Assembly: GCA_001825565.1 (NCBI GenBank)
Contig: MHXM01000104.1
Span: forward strand, 18,322 to 32,017
DNA from: Desulfuromonadaceae bacterium GWC2_58_13
Lineage (GTDB): Bacteria; Desulfobacterota; Desulfuromonadia; Desulfuromonadales; Trichloromonadaceae
Direction of reading: 5' to 3'
DNA length: 13,696 bases
Positions 7,032 through 13,696 of the stretch are shown piece after piece. Numbering within the stretch: position 1 is the stretch's first letter; every line of letters starts with the position of its first letter. The notes under the pieces were generated by a model. It ran no database searches. It was not told the origin of the DNA and saw nothing but the letters and a program-made list of their open reading frames with translations. A program made the position numbers and the translations under genes.

Positions 7032-7061
7032 ATTCTATACAAGATAATCTGTATGTGTCAA
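7032..7061 (-). promoter_or_regulatory. Sigma70-type promoter of hpt
   Basis: On the minus strand TTGACA (7061-7056) matches the -35 consensus fully. A -10 follows as TATAGA (7039-7034, 16-base spacer) or TAGAAT (7037-7032, 18-base spacer). The start point would be near 7026, about 34 bases before the hpt ATG. It is divergent from the promoter of the DUF1573 gene. Confidence 0.65.
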
Positions 7062-7106
7062 TTTTTTCAGCAATCTACAAAGCTATGGCCAGCTTCTTTG
7101 GGGGTG

Positions 7107-7115
7107 TGTTATACT
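7107..7115 (+). promoter_or_regulatory. Extended -10 promoter of the DUF1573 gene
   Basis: TGTTATACT at 7107-7115 is an extended -10 element (TGn followed by TATACT). No good -35 is found 17 bases upstream, as expected for this promoter class. Transcription would begin near 7122, about 50 bases before the ATG. Confidence 0.45.
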
Positions 7116-7171
7116 TCCGCGGATCGACCGGAGGTTAAAGCGAAGGAATCATTGACAGGGAAGGATCATCG

Positions 7172-7873
7172 ATGAAACGGATAAATATTGTCCTGCTGGC
7201 GTTGGCCTTTTGCCTTACAGCGCTGCCGGCGCTGGCTGCAGGACCGAAAATGGCCATGGAGAAGGCGGATTTTGATTTTGGGCAGATTTTTCAGGGCGAG
7301 AAAGTGGAGCACTCCTTCAGGTTTCAGAACGCCGGGGATGAGCCGTTGATTATTGACCGGGTTCGCAGTTCCTGCGGGTGCACCGCCACCCTGTTGTCGA
7401 CCAAGATCATCGCCGCGGGAGATGTCGCCGACCTCAAAGCCACTTTCGATTCGACCCGCTTCAGCGGAGCTGTGGTGAAAACCATCTACCTTTATTCCAA
7501 CGACCCTGTGCAGCAGGTGACCGAGCTGCACATGCGTGGCACGGTCAAGCAGGAAATCATCCTGACCCCGCCGCGTCTCGACCTGCAGAATCTGGTTGTT
7601 GGCGCCCCCAAGGAGATCGTGGTCCGACTGTCCAACCGGGGTAAAATGCCCCTCTCGCTCTCCGGTCTGCAAACCACTACCCCGGAACTGGTCGCGACGT
7701 TGTCGGCAGAGCAGGTTGCGCCGGGCAGCGAGGTCGATATCTCCATCCGGGTTACTCCCAAGGAAGGCGCCGGCCGGCTTAATGGCTATGTGATACTGCA
7801 TACCAGCAGCGAACATGTGCCTGAACTGCGATTGCCCGTTTACGGGACGGTTGCTCCTCCGGCGACCAAATAA
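7172..7873 (+). CDS. Secreted DUF1573 domain protein
   Basis: The 233-residue product begins with a Sec signal peptide (KR then a hydrophobic stretch, cleavage expected after Ala22 in PALA-AG), so it acts outside the cytoplasmic membrane. Residues about 30-130 form a DUF1573 domain: DFGQIFQGEKVEHSFRFQN is followed by the diagnostic SSCGCT with Cys68 and Cys70. A second Ig-like beta-domain follows (about 130-228: PPRLDLQNLVVG, VRLSNRGKMPLSLSG, LPVYGTV). DUF1573 proteins have ASH/Ig-like folds and no agreed function; binding to another envelope protein is plausible. AAGGA lies 6 bases before the ATG. The gene is monocistronic, with its own promoter and a strong terminator, and divergent from hpt. 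Confidence 0.88.
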   Translation: MKRINIVLLALAFCLTALPALAAGPKMAMEKADFDFGQIFQGEKVEHSFRFQNAGDEPLIIDRVRSSCGCTATLLSTKIIAAGDVADLKATFDSTRFSGAVVKTIYLYSNDPVQQVTELHMRGTVKQEIILTPPRLDLQNLVVGAPKEIVVRLSNRGKMPLSLSGLQTTTPELVATLSAEQVAPGSEVDISIRVTPKEGAGRLNGYVILHTSSEHVPELRLPVYGTVAPPATK

Positions 7874-7891
7874 CCGGCCTCCTGAATTTCG

Positions 7892-7930
7892 ATCTAAAAA
7901 GCCCTCGGATGTTCCGAGGGCTTTTTAGAT
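7892..7930 (+). terminator. Terminator of the DUF1573 gene
   Basis: An 18-bp perfect stem (7892-7909 with 7913-7930) around a 3-base loop has a GC-rich core, CCCTCGGA, and a T run CTTTTTAG on its 3' side. It starts 18 bases after the stop codon and separates this gene from the Rieske operon. Confidence 0.88.
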
Positions 7931-7973
7931 GGTGCGTCCGGCCGGGCGCGAGGTTTCCACTCCCCCTCGATTC

Positions 7974-8001
7974 TTGCAACGCCTGGAAAGCCGTTTATAC
8001 T
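7974..8001 (+). promoter_or_regulatory. Promoter of the Rieske-cytochrome b-cytochrome c operon
   Basis: TTGCAA (7974-7979) and TATACT (7996-8001) are 16 bases apart. Transcription would start near 8008, giving a leader of about 67 bases. The -35 shares four of six consensus bases and the -10 five of six. Confidence 0.5.
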
Positions 8002-8074
8002 ATGAACCAGTTTGCGCTCCGGGCATGGCCTGCTTCGGACGCCGCCAAAACATGTATTGTTTTTGGGAGGAGCC

Positions 8075-8509
8075 ATGGCCAACGACAGCCTTCCGCCGAA
8101 CCAGCGGCGGTTTTTTCTGACCATTGTGCTAGGCGGGATCAGTGCCGTTTTGTCCGTTGCCGCCGGCTGGCCGGTCTTCCGTTTCCTCTCTCCCGCCAGC
8201 GGCGGTGGCGAGGTGAAGCCGGTTGAAATGCCCCGGGCCAAAATCGACGTCGGTGGAGCACAGTTTTTCACCTACCACGGGAGCCCGGCGGTGGTTTTGC
8301 AGAAATCGGCTGGGGAGTTCGTGGCCTTTTCGGCGGTCTGTACCCATCTCGGCTGTATCGTCAAGTGGATTCCCGATAAGGAGGAGTTCCTCTGTCCCTG
8401 CCATGCCGGCCGGTTTTCGACCGACGGCGCCGTTCTTGGCGGCCCGCCCCCCAAACCCCTTAAGTCGATTCCGGTGGTTCTTGCCGGCGACCTGCTTCGC
8501 ATCGGATAG
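8075..8509 (+). CDS. Rieske iron-sulfur protein of a bc-type quinol oxidoreductase
   Basis: The 144-residue protein carries one [2Fe-2S] Rieske cluster that takes the first electron from the quinol. Box I is CTHLGC (Cys89, His91) and box II is CPCH (Cys107, His110); Cys94 and Cys109 would form the usual disulfide. The N-terminus NQRRFFLTIVLGG is a twin-arginine signal followed by a hydrophobic helix (about 14-38), probably kept as a membrane anchor, as in other Rieske proteins exported by Tat. It is short for the family, near the b6f size. The ATG at 8075 is preceded by GGGAGG; the open frame reaches 8012 but that extension has no family match. The cytochrome b gene begins 9 bases after the stop, so both form one unit with the pentaheme gene. 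Confidence 0.94.
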   Translation: MANDSLPPNQRRFFLTIVLGGISAVLSVAAGWPVFRFLSPASGGGEVKPVEMPRAKIDVGGAQFFTYHGSPAVVLQKSAGEFVAFSAVCTHLGCIVKWIPDKEEFLCPCHAGRFSTDGAVLGGPPPKPLKSIPVVLAGDLLRIG

Positions 8510-8518
8510 GAGGCGGCG

Positions 8519-9619
8519 ATGTCCCTGTTCAAAGGCCTGATGGATTATTTGGATGTGCGGCTGGGAGTCCGTGACCTGATCCGGCAAAATCTCACCGGTT
8601 ACCTGGTTCCGCGTCGCGCCAATTTCTTTTACACCCTCGGCGCGGTTCTGTTGGCCCTGTTTTCTCTGCAGTTCGTCACCGGCCTTCTGCTGTTGATCCA
8701 CTATCGTCCCGACGCCGCCAATGCCTTTGCCAGTGTTCAGAGTATCATGAATGACGTGCCCTACGGCTGGCTGGTTCGTTATGCCCATGTGGTCGGGTCG
8801 AACATCATCGTCATCGCCCTGCTACTGCACATGCTTTCGGTTCTTTTCATGGCGAGCTACAAGAAGCCGAGGGAACTGACCTGGCTGGTCGGATTCATTG
8901 CCTTCAATCTGGCCCTGGCCCTCTGCCTGACCGGATACCTGTTGCCCTGGAGCCAGCTGTCCTACTGGGCGACCACCGTGGCGACCGATGCCGCCGGGGC
9001 CATTCCGGTGGTCGGTGAAATGACGGTTCGTTTCCTGCGCGGAGGGGCGATGGTTGGCGAAGCGACCCTCGGTCGGTTTTTCGCCCTGCATGTGATGGGA
9101 TTGCCACTGTTGCTCGGCGCGGTCATCGGCCTGCACCTGTTTCTCATGCGGCGCGCCGGGATTTCACGTCCGCCGTTCGGCCCGGATTACGAGCCCCCGG
9201 CACCGTTGACGACCTTTCGCCACGAGGATCATCCCGACGGCATCCCGTTTTTCCCCCATTACGTGACCAAGGATCTCGCCGGCGTCTTTTTCTTCCTGGC
9301 GGCTTTGGCCTGGGTGATTTTTTTCGCCCCGGTCCTGTTCATCCCTCCCACCGCCCTGGAGCCCGCCGATCCCTTCGTCACCCCGCCGCACATCAAGCCC
9401 GAGTGGTATTTCCTCTGGGCTTACCAGACGCTGAAAATTTTTCCCAGCAAGGTCGTCGGGCTGGGCGCGCAGGGAGTGTTTATGACGCTGCTGGCGGTCT
9501 TGCCCTTTCTGGATATCGGTCCCGAGCGGCGCCCGGCGCACCGGCCGCTGTTCGTTGCCTGTTATTCCCTCGGCATCCTGCTGATGGTTGCCCTTTCCAT
9601 CTGGGGGCATTATTCATGA
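8519..9619 (+). CDS. Cytochrome b (fused b6/subunit IV type) of a quinol oxidoreductase
   Basis: This membrane protein binds two b hemes and forms the quinol oxidation and quinone reduction sites. In 366 residues it contains a cytochrome b6-like half and a subunit IV-like half. Heme ligands are His90 and His104 (13 residues between) and His191 and His206 (14 between); the 14-residue spacing is typical of b6 and differs from the 13 of mitochondrial cytochrome b. The quinol-site motif PEWY is at 294-297, in HIKPEWYFLWAYQTLKIFP. About seven or eight membrane helices are visible. AGGAGG lies 5 bases before the ATG. The stop overlaps the next start by four bases (ATGA), so translation of the three subunits is coupled. 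No cytochrome c1 or f is encoded nearby; the pentaheme protein takes its place. Confidence 0.95.
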   Translation: MSLFKGLMDYLDVRLGVRDLIRQNLTGYLVPRRANFFYTLGAVLLALFSLQFVTGLLLLIHYRPDAANAFASVQSIMNDVPYGWLVRYAHVVGSNIIVIALLLHMLSVLFMASYKKPRELTWLVGFIAFNLALALCLTGYLLPWSQLSYWATTVATDAAGAIPVVGEMTVRFLRGGAMVGEATLGRFFALHVMGLPLLLGAVIGLHLFLMRRAGISRPPFGPDYEPPAPLTTFRHEDHPDGIPFFPHYVTKDLAGVFFFLAALAWVIFFAPVLFIPPTALEPADPFVTPPHIKPEWYFLWAYQTLKIFPSKVVGLGAQGVFMTLLAVLPFLDIGPERRPAHRPLFVACYSLGILLMVALSIWGHYS

Positions 9620-10434
9620 AAAAATATTCTGCCGCCCTGATTCTACCGATACTGTTGTTGCTGATTCCCATTATAGCGCCGTCTTTTGCCGCGGCCGCCG
9701 AAGAGACCGTTTGTCTGCAATGCCACGGTGGCCAGACCGGCCACCTCGGCGAACCGGTGCCGCTGTGGCGCGAGAGCGTCCACCAGGCCAATGGGATCTC
9801 TTGTCATCACTGCCATGGCGGCGACCCGACCGATTTTGCCATGGCCATGCGCCCGGAACGTGGCTTTATCGGAGTGCCGGCCGACAACGATATCCCCGCC
9901 TTCTGCGGGCGCTGCCATGTCGGGGTGCTGGAGGATTATCAAGCCAGCGCCCATGGCCGGGCACTGGGCTCCGGCGGTCCCCAGTGCGTTACCTGCCACG
10001 ATAATCATCGGGTTCTGCGGGCTTCGATCGACCTCATCAATCCGCAGGACTGCTCCCGCTGCCATGATTACGGGCGTGCCGAAGAACTTCGCCAGGCGGT
10101 CTCCGGCACCGATGCGCTTATCACCGGCCTTGAGAACGACTTGGCCGAACTCCATCGGCTCGGGTTTGACACCAAGCCAATGTCCGGGACGGTCTTTTCC
10201 CTGCGCAATGATTTCCATCGCCTGTTTCACAGTGTCGACGTAGAAAAAGTCCGTTCAAAAACCGCTGTTTTCGCCCAGGATCTGGACAAGGTCGAAAAGG
10301 AGGTCGCCGCTATCCAAAGCGATCTCGGAAAACGCAAGTTGTGGGGTGGGGCCATGGTAGTGCTGCTGGTTCTGGCCGGGCTCTACGCCCTGCTCATCCA
10401 CAAGAGCTACCAGGAAGAAACCGGCGAAGACTGA
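9616..10434 (+). CDS. Pentaheme c-type cytochrome, membrane-anchored subunit of the bc complex
   Basis: The 272-residue product has a Sec signal (1-27, cleavage near AAAAEE) and five CXXCH heme-binding motifs: CLQCH (33-37), CHHCH (63-67), CGRCH (97-101), CVTCH (124-128) and CSRCH (146-150). A charged, likely helical region (155-240) leads to a C-terminal membrane helix (about 244-262, GGAMVVLLVLAGLYALL). The heme domain would therefore sit in the periplasm, tethered to the membrane, and accept electrons from the Rieske protein or pass them to soluble cytochromes. Its ATG overlaps the cytochrome b stop (ATGA); the ribosome site is weak, which agrees with translational coupling. Extra histidines (for example His43, His56, His113, His130) may be distal heme ligands. 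The cytochrome is not a cytochrome c1 or f. The operon ends at a hairpin 20 bases downstream. Confidence 0.93.
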   Translation: MKKYSAALILPILLLLIPIIAPSFAAAAEETVCLQCHGGQTGHLGEPVPLWRESVHQANGISCHHCHGGDPTDFAMAMRPERGFIGVPADNDIPAFCGRCHVGVLEDYQASAHGRALGSGGPQCVTCHDNHRVLRASIDLINPQDCSRCHDYGRAEELRQAVSGTDALITGLENDLAELHRLGFDTKPMSGTVFSLRNDFHRLFHSVDVEKVRSKTAVFAQDLDKVEKEVAAIQSDLGKRKLWGGAMVVLLVLAGLYALLIHKSYQEETGED

Positions 10435-10454
10435 GTCTGTTGTCGGACGTTGTT

Positions 10455-10481
10455 GATGCTTTTTGCAAAAGCATCTTTTTT
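10455..10481 (+). terminator. Terminator of the bc-complex operon
   Basis: GATGCTTTT (10455-10463) pairs with AAAAGCATC (10467-10475) around TGC, followed by six T residues (10476-10481). The T run touches the stop codon of the convergent gene, whose last codon ends at 10480. Confidence 0.8.
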
Positions 10482-12084
10482 ACTTCAGGAAGTTTTCTTT
10501 CAGATCAAGATAGGCTCGGCGGACATTGAGCCGGAGGAACTGATCGTAGCCATTGTAGTTGCGGTACTCCGGCAAGGAAAAGGTCCGCAGGGTCTGCTCC
10601 AGGCTGTCGCCTCGCTCCAGATGTTTCAGAACCGCGGTGACCATCTCTCGGAAAAAGTCTTTAAAGCGGACGATTTCGTCGGTCGAACTGATCGGTCCGA
10701 ATCCGGGGATGATTTTTCTGGCCCCCAGCCGTTCGATGAATTCGAGGGTCAGCAGCCAGTCCTCCATGTGGCCGTCACCCATGTAACCGACGCTTTTGAC
10801 GTAAACCAGGTCGCTGGTGAACAGCACTTCCGATTCAGGGAGAAAAACCAGGGTGTCTCCCTCGGTGTGGGCTCGGCCCATATTCGTCAGGATGATGGTT
10901 CGCTCGCCCAGCTTGAGGGTCAAGCCATCGCTGAAAAACAGGATCGGCCGGTTCACCTCGCGAATCTCGTCATCCATCGCTTTCCAGGTCTGCCAGGAAA
11001 TGATGAGGTCCACTCCCGCCGGGAAGTCGAAGTCGATGTGGCTGTAGCCGATGTGATGGTGGGCGAGAATGAAGTAACGCAGGGGCTTTGGGGTGACCGT
11101 GCGGATGGCCGTGACCAGATCGTCCACGGCCTGCTTGGTCATGTGGGCCCCGCCGGCTACGACATATTCGGGACCGACCACGAAAAAAGCGTTGGAAGTC
11201 GCGCTGCCGCCAGGGCTGGAGAGGGCGGCGTAAACCTCGTCGGCGACCCACTCGACCCGATAGCTGGCCTGGGTGCCCGAGGCGGTCCGGTCGGTTTCGT
11301 TTTTACCGCGGGGGATTTCCATCAATGCTTCGCCCTGGCGAGGCAAATCACGTTCTTCGGGTGGGACTGGCGGCTTAACCACGGGGGCCGGTGCCGCGGG
11401 CTTGGCCGGTGGTGGCGAAGGTTCGACATGAACAATTGCAGTTTCGGGTGGCCTTGATGCCGGCGCCGGTGGTGCTGTAACGAGAATTTGCGGTTCCGGC
11501 GTTTTGATTGCCAGGGTTGGTTCGGTTGCCGGCGCCGGTTCCGATTTCGGTTCCGTTGGGATCTCAGGTGCCTTTGGCAGCAGGTCCGCCAGCTCTTTGG
11601 GAGAAAGCCCCGGCGGCACGATTGCCAGCACCTGAAGTTCGTTCAAAATGTTCAGGCCCGTCGGGTTATCTCCCATGGTGAACAGGATCTTTTGCAGTTT
11701 CTGCAGTTGCCAAGGGTTGAGCCCCTGGCGGGCGACGATCAACTCGGGCGAGGTCTTTTGTGGGGACTGCCGCAGGACGTAACCGGCCAGGGGAAAAAAC
11801 TCACCGGGGGCCTGACTGGCCAGATAGCTGTCGCTGAGAATCGCCACGTCGACCAACCGGTAACGGCTGAGCCAGGCGTGGAGAGTCTTCTCGCTGCTGA
11901 AGGTCTGCACCGAAACCTCCTCCGCCAGTTGGTTCGCCAGATAATTGGTGAGAAATCCGGCTTGTTTTTCCGACCACAACAAACTGTTGGCGCTGGTTAC
12001 CACGCCAAAGGTGATCTTGGCATGGGCCGGTAGAGCGATCAGCAGCATCAGGAGAAGGAACAGCGAGATCCTGGATTGTAACAT
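10480..12084 (-). CDS. Secreted fusion: PhnD-like binding domain plus degenerate metallo-beta-lactamase fold
   Basis: The 534-residue product begins with a signal peptide (1-22, ending PAHA). Residues about 23-165 resemble one lobe of a PhnD-type periplasmic binding protein (ITFGVVTSANSLLW, then VDVAILSDSYLA), shorter than the usual 250 or more. A Pro/Ala-rich linker follows (about 170-250). Residues about 275-480 are a metallo-beta-lactamase fold of the SoxH/quinoprotein-associated type. The zinc site is depleted: where active members have THxHxDH this has AHHHIGY (341-347), keeping the two His but losing Asp and the last His; His406 in GRAHTEGD and Asp425 remain; the final VPGHGP His is Phe462 in IPGFGP. 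It may be a non-hydrolytic or one-metal protein. The ATG at 12084 lacks a strong ribosome site. It is monocistronic and convergent with the bc operon; a link to periplasmic electron transfer is inference. Confidence 0.82.
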   Translation of the reverse strand: MLQSRISLFLLLMLLIALPAHAKITFGVVTSANSLLWSEKQAGFLTNYLANQLAEEVSVQTFSSEKTLHAWLSRYRLVDVAILSDSYLASQAPGEFFPLAGYVLRQSPQKTSPELIVARQGLNPWQLQKLQKILFTMGDNPTGLNILNELQVLAIVPPGLSPKELADLLPKAPEIPTEPKSEPAPATEPTLAIKTPEPQILVTAPPAPASRPPETAIVHVEPSPPPAKPAAPAPVVKPPVPPEERDLPRQGEALMEIPRGKNETDRTASGTQASYRVEWVADEVYAALSSPGGSATSNAFFVVGPEYVVAGGAHMTKQAVDDLVTAIRTVTPKPLRYFILAHHHIGYSHIDFDFPAGVDLIISWQTWKAMDDEIREVNRPILFFSDGLTLKLGERTIILTNMGRAHTEGDTLVFLPESEVLFTSDLVYVKSVGYMGDGHMEDWLLTLEFIERLGARKIIPGFGPISSTDEIVRFKDFFREMVTAVLKHLERGDSLEQTLRTFSLPEYRNYNGYDQFLRLNVRRAYLDLKENFLK

Positions 12085-12181
12085 CGGGGGTTCCGTCGGC
12101 AGGAGTTAATTCTTCAATTGACAAGCCGTCCGAGTATACCAGCAAGGCAGGGATTACGGCAAGTTCAAGAAAAGTTTGAGG

Positions 12182-12210
12182 TTGCAAAATAAAACGCGTT
12201 GCGGTATATA
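12182..12210 (+). promoter_or_regulatory. Promoter of tRNA-Arg
   Basis: TTGCAA (12182-12187) and TATATA (12205-12210) are 17 bases apart, and the mature tRNA begins 13 bases later, so the precursor has a leader of about 6 bases. Confidence 0.6.
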
Positions 12211-12222
12211 ACCCTTCTCTTT

Positions 12223-12299
<77 letters not shown>

Positions 12300-12307
12300 G
12301 TAAAATC

Positions 12308-12340
12308 AACGGGTTACGACTTTTGTCGTAACCCGTTTTT
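12308..12340 (+). terminator. Terminator of tRNA-Arg
   Basis: A 13-bp perfect stem (12308-12320 with 12325-12337) around a TTTT loop is followed by T residues (to 12340). It starts 9 bases after the tRNA CCA end. Confidence 0.88.
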
Positions 12341-12345
12341 GCGTC

Positions 12346-12370
12346 TGTGCCCCAATTGTGCCCCAATTGT
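12346..12370 (+). repeat. Tandem 11-bp direct repeat downstream of tRNA-Arg
   Basis: The unit TGTGCCCCAAT occurs twice head to tail (12346-12356 and 12357-12367) and continues into a third TGT. Such short repeats just after a tRNA can be arm-binding sites of a tyrosine integrase or remains of an integrated element, but no integrase gene and no second copy of the tRNA end is visible here. Confidence 0.6.
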
Positions 12371-12650
12371 AGAAATTAAAAACATGCCAACTCTTGCGCT
12401 GATGGATTTGGCAGGTCCTTTTGCTGCAGTTTTGATCTTTAGTCAAAACTGCATTCCCTACGCACTACTCATTCGTTTCCCTGAGGGATTCATCGTCCGG
12501 GAGGGAAGGGTTGGTGTTGTGAATTCGGAGAGCTTCGATATGCTTAAGATGATCCATGGACCGGCGGATCTTCATTGAATCCACAATCGGGACCGGGCCA
12601 TCCCGGGGATGACCCGCGGCGGAAGACGCCAGCGAAGAGGGCGAGTGTTT
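12371..12650. other. Non-coding region between the tRNA and the flavoprotein gene
   Basis: About 280 bases hold no supported gene. The left part is relatively AT-rich; it contains a hairpin at 12426-12452. A minus-strand frame ending at 12465 reads SMKIRRSMDHLKHIEALRIH near its end with a plausible composition, but it has no ribosome site and no recognised family. The right part (12590-12650) should include the promoter and leader of the flavoprotein gene; no clear promoter was found. Confidence 0.4.
12426..12452. repeat. Inverted repeat (10-bp hairpin)
   Basis: GCAGTTTTGA (12426-12435) and TCAAAACTGC (12443-12452) pair perfectly around a 7-base loop. No T run follows, so it is not a standard terminator; it could be an operator, a recombination site or a remnant of a mobile element. 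Confidence 0.5.
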
Positions 12651-13696
12651 ATGGCCAAGAATAAACTGGTGGTGATCGGCGGAGATGCGGCCGGCATGAG
12701 TGCCGCGTCCAAGGTGCGCCGCGAAGATTCCGAATGCGACATCGTCGTGTTCGAACGCAGTCCGCATACCTCCTATTCGGCCTGCGGCATCCCCTATCTC
12801 ATCGGCGGCCTGGTCGAGGAGGCCGACCGGCTGATCGCCCGCACACCGGAAAAATTCCGTGAAAAGTACCGGATCGATGCCCGCATTCGCCACGAGGTGG
12901 TAGGCATCGAGCCGGACCGCTCCCGGGTGCGGGTCAGAAATCTGGAAGGGGGCGCCCAGAGCTGGGAACCGTATCGGCAGCTGCTGATCGCCACCGGGGC
13001 CCGTCCGTTCTGCCCCGGGGTGCCGGGAGCCGAAGTCAACGGTATTTTCGGCCTGTCGACCCTGGAGAGCGGCATCCGGGTGCGGCAGGCATTGCAGGAA
13101 AACCAGGTGCAACAGGTGGTCATCGTCGGCGGCGGCTATATCGGCTTGGAGATGGCCGAGTCCTTCATCCGGCTGGGCCTCAAGGTCTCTCTGGTTCAGC
13201 GCGGCCCGCAGGTAATGGCAACCCTCGATCCGGATATGGGGGCGTTGATTTCCGACGCGCTGCGGGACATCGGCGTTAACCTTTTGCTGTCGGAATCCCT
13301 GACCGGCTTCGAAGGCGCCGCCGGCAGGGTCAAAATGGTGGTGACCGACCAGCGTTCGCTCCCCGCCGATCTGGTCCTGCTCGGGATGGGAACCCGTCCC
13401 AACAGCGCTCTGGCCGAGGCGGCCGGCATCCGGCTCGGGGTCGGCGGCGCCATCCCGGTCAACACCAGACAACAGACCGAACGGGAGCAGATCTGGGCCG
13501 CCGGTGACTGTGCCGAATCGTTTCACCTGGTTTCCCGGCGGCCGGTGCATATTCCCCTGGGGACCATCGCCAACAAGCAGGGCACCATAGCCGGAATCAA
13601 CCTGGCGGGGGGCTACGCGACCTTCCCCGGGGTCGTGGGAACCGCCGTCAGCAAAATCTGTAAATACGAGGTGGCCCGCACCGGGCTGCAAGAAAA
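12651..13696 (+). CDS. CoA-disulfide-reductase-like FAD/NAD(P) oxidoreductase, 5' part (runs off the window)
   Basis: The first 348 codons are present; the reading frame is open to the window end. The protein belongs to the pyridine nucleotide-disulfide oxidoreductases of the CoA disulfide reductase/NADH oxidase/NADH:polysulfide reductase group. Visible are the FAD-binding VVIGGDAAGMSAAS (7-20), the single redox Cys45 in YSACGIPYLIGG, the NAD(P)-binding VVIVGGGYIGLEMAE (156-170), and the second FAD motif IWAAGDCAES (281-290). The start of the dimerisation domain is reached near 325. Members reduce CoA disulfide, persulfide or O2 with NAD(P)H; which one applies here cannot be told, because a C-terminal rhodanese domain, if any, lies outside. 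GAAGAGGG lies about 10 bases before the ATG; a GTG six bases earlier is a possible alternative start. Confidence 0.92.
   Translation, partial: MAKNKLVVIGGDAAGMSAASKVRREDSECDIVVFERSPHTSYSACGIPYLIGGLVEEADRLIARTPEKFREKYRIDARIRHEVVGIEPDRSRVRVRNLEGGAQSWEPYRQLLIATGARPFCPGVPGAEVNGIFGLSTLESGIRVRQALQENQVQQVVIVGGGYIGLEMAESFIRLGLKVSLVQRGPQVMATLDPDMGALISDALRDIGVNLLLSESLTGFEGAAGRVKMVVTDQRSLPADLVLLGMGTRPNSALAEAAGIRLGVGGAIPVNTRQQTEREQIWAAGDCAESFHLVSRRPVHIPLGTIANKQGTIAGINLAGGYATFPGVVGTAVSKICKYEVARTGLQE

Noticed and set aside
12465..13691. 408-residue open frame on the minus strand
   Set aside because: Most of it is opposite the CoA-disulfide-reductase-like gene, whose cofactor motifs are clear; the antisense frame is a GC-rich shadow. 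Only its last 40 codons, outside that gene, are noted as a weak finding.

Overview
The window looks like a chromosomal segment of an anaerobic, respiring bacterium of the Desulfuromonadales/Geobacterales type (the former delta-proteobacteria). This is inferred from gene content: a short single-domain Pta with AckA, a Rieske/cytochrome b pair followed directly by a membrane-anchored pentaheme cytochrome c, a DUF1573 lipid-side or periplasmic protein, a large MJ0042 zinc-ribbon membrane protein, and GC-rich coding DNA with strong GGAGG ribosome sites. No taxonomic marker is present, so the assignment is tentative.

Left third (1-4500): pta on the + strand is driven by a clear sigma70 promoter. 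It faces a minus-strand pair, ackA followed by a ketoacyl-ACP-synthase-III-like gene. Pta and AckA together interconvert acetyl-CoA and acetate with ATP formation; here they are in opposite orientations with the KAS III gene between them, instead of the usual ackA-pta operon. Left of tatA lies a decayed two-cluster ferredoxin gene (4017-4173): the first 4Fe-4S motif is intact, the reading frame shifts, and all four cysteines of the second motif are replaced. tatA follows on the + strand and ends at a 48-bp perfect palindrome shared with the convergent zinc-ribbon gene.

Middle (4500-7900): hpt (purine salvage) and the zinc-ribbon/DUF3426-type membrane protein form a minus-strand operon. A divergent + strand gene encodes a secreted DUF1573 protein. 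Both directions have recognisable promoters.

Right part (7900-12100): a three-gene + strand operon encodes a menaquinol-oxidising bc-type complex: Tat-exported Rieske protein, a cytochrome b with b6-type heme spacing and a fused PEWY-containing half, and a C-terminally anchored pentaheme cytochrome in place of cytochrome c1 or f. It ends at a hairpin terminator that abuts a convergent gene for a secreted two-domain protein: a short PhnD-like binding domain, a Pro-rich linker and a metallo-beta-lactamase fold lacking several zinc ligands.

Right end (12180-13696): a tRNA-Arg(CCG) gene with its own promoter and terminator, then about 350 bp with a tandem 11-bp repeat and a hairpin but no convincing gene, then the first 348 codons of a CoA-disulfide-reductase-like flavoprotein running off the window. 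No CRISPR array, rRNA, complete mobile element or obvious new defence system is visible. The items most worth a second look are the ferredoxin relic, the zinc-site-depleted fusion protein, and the pentaheme bc complex.
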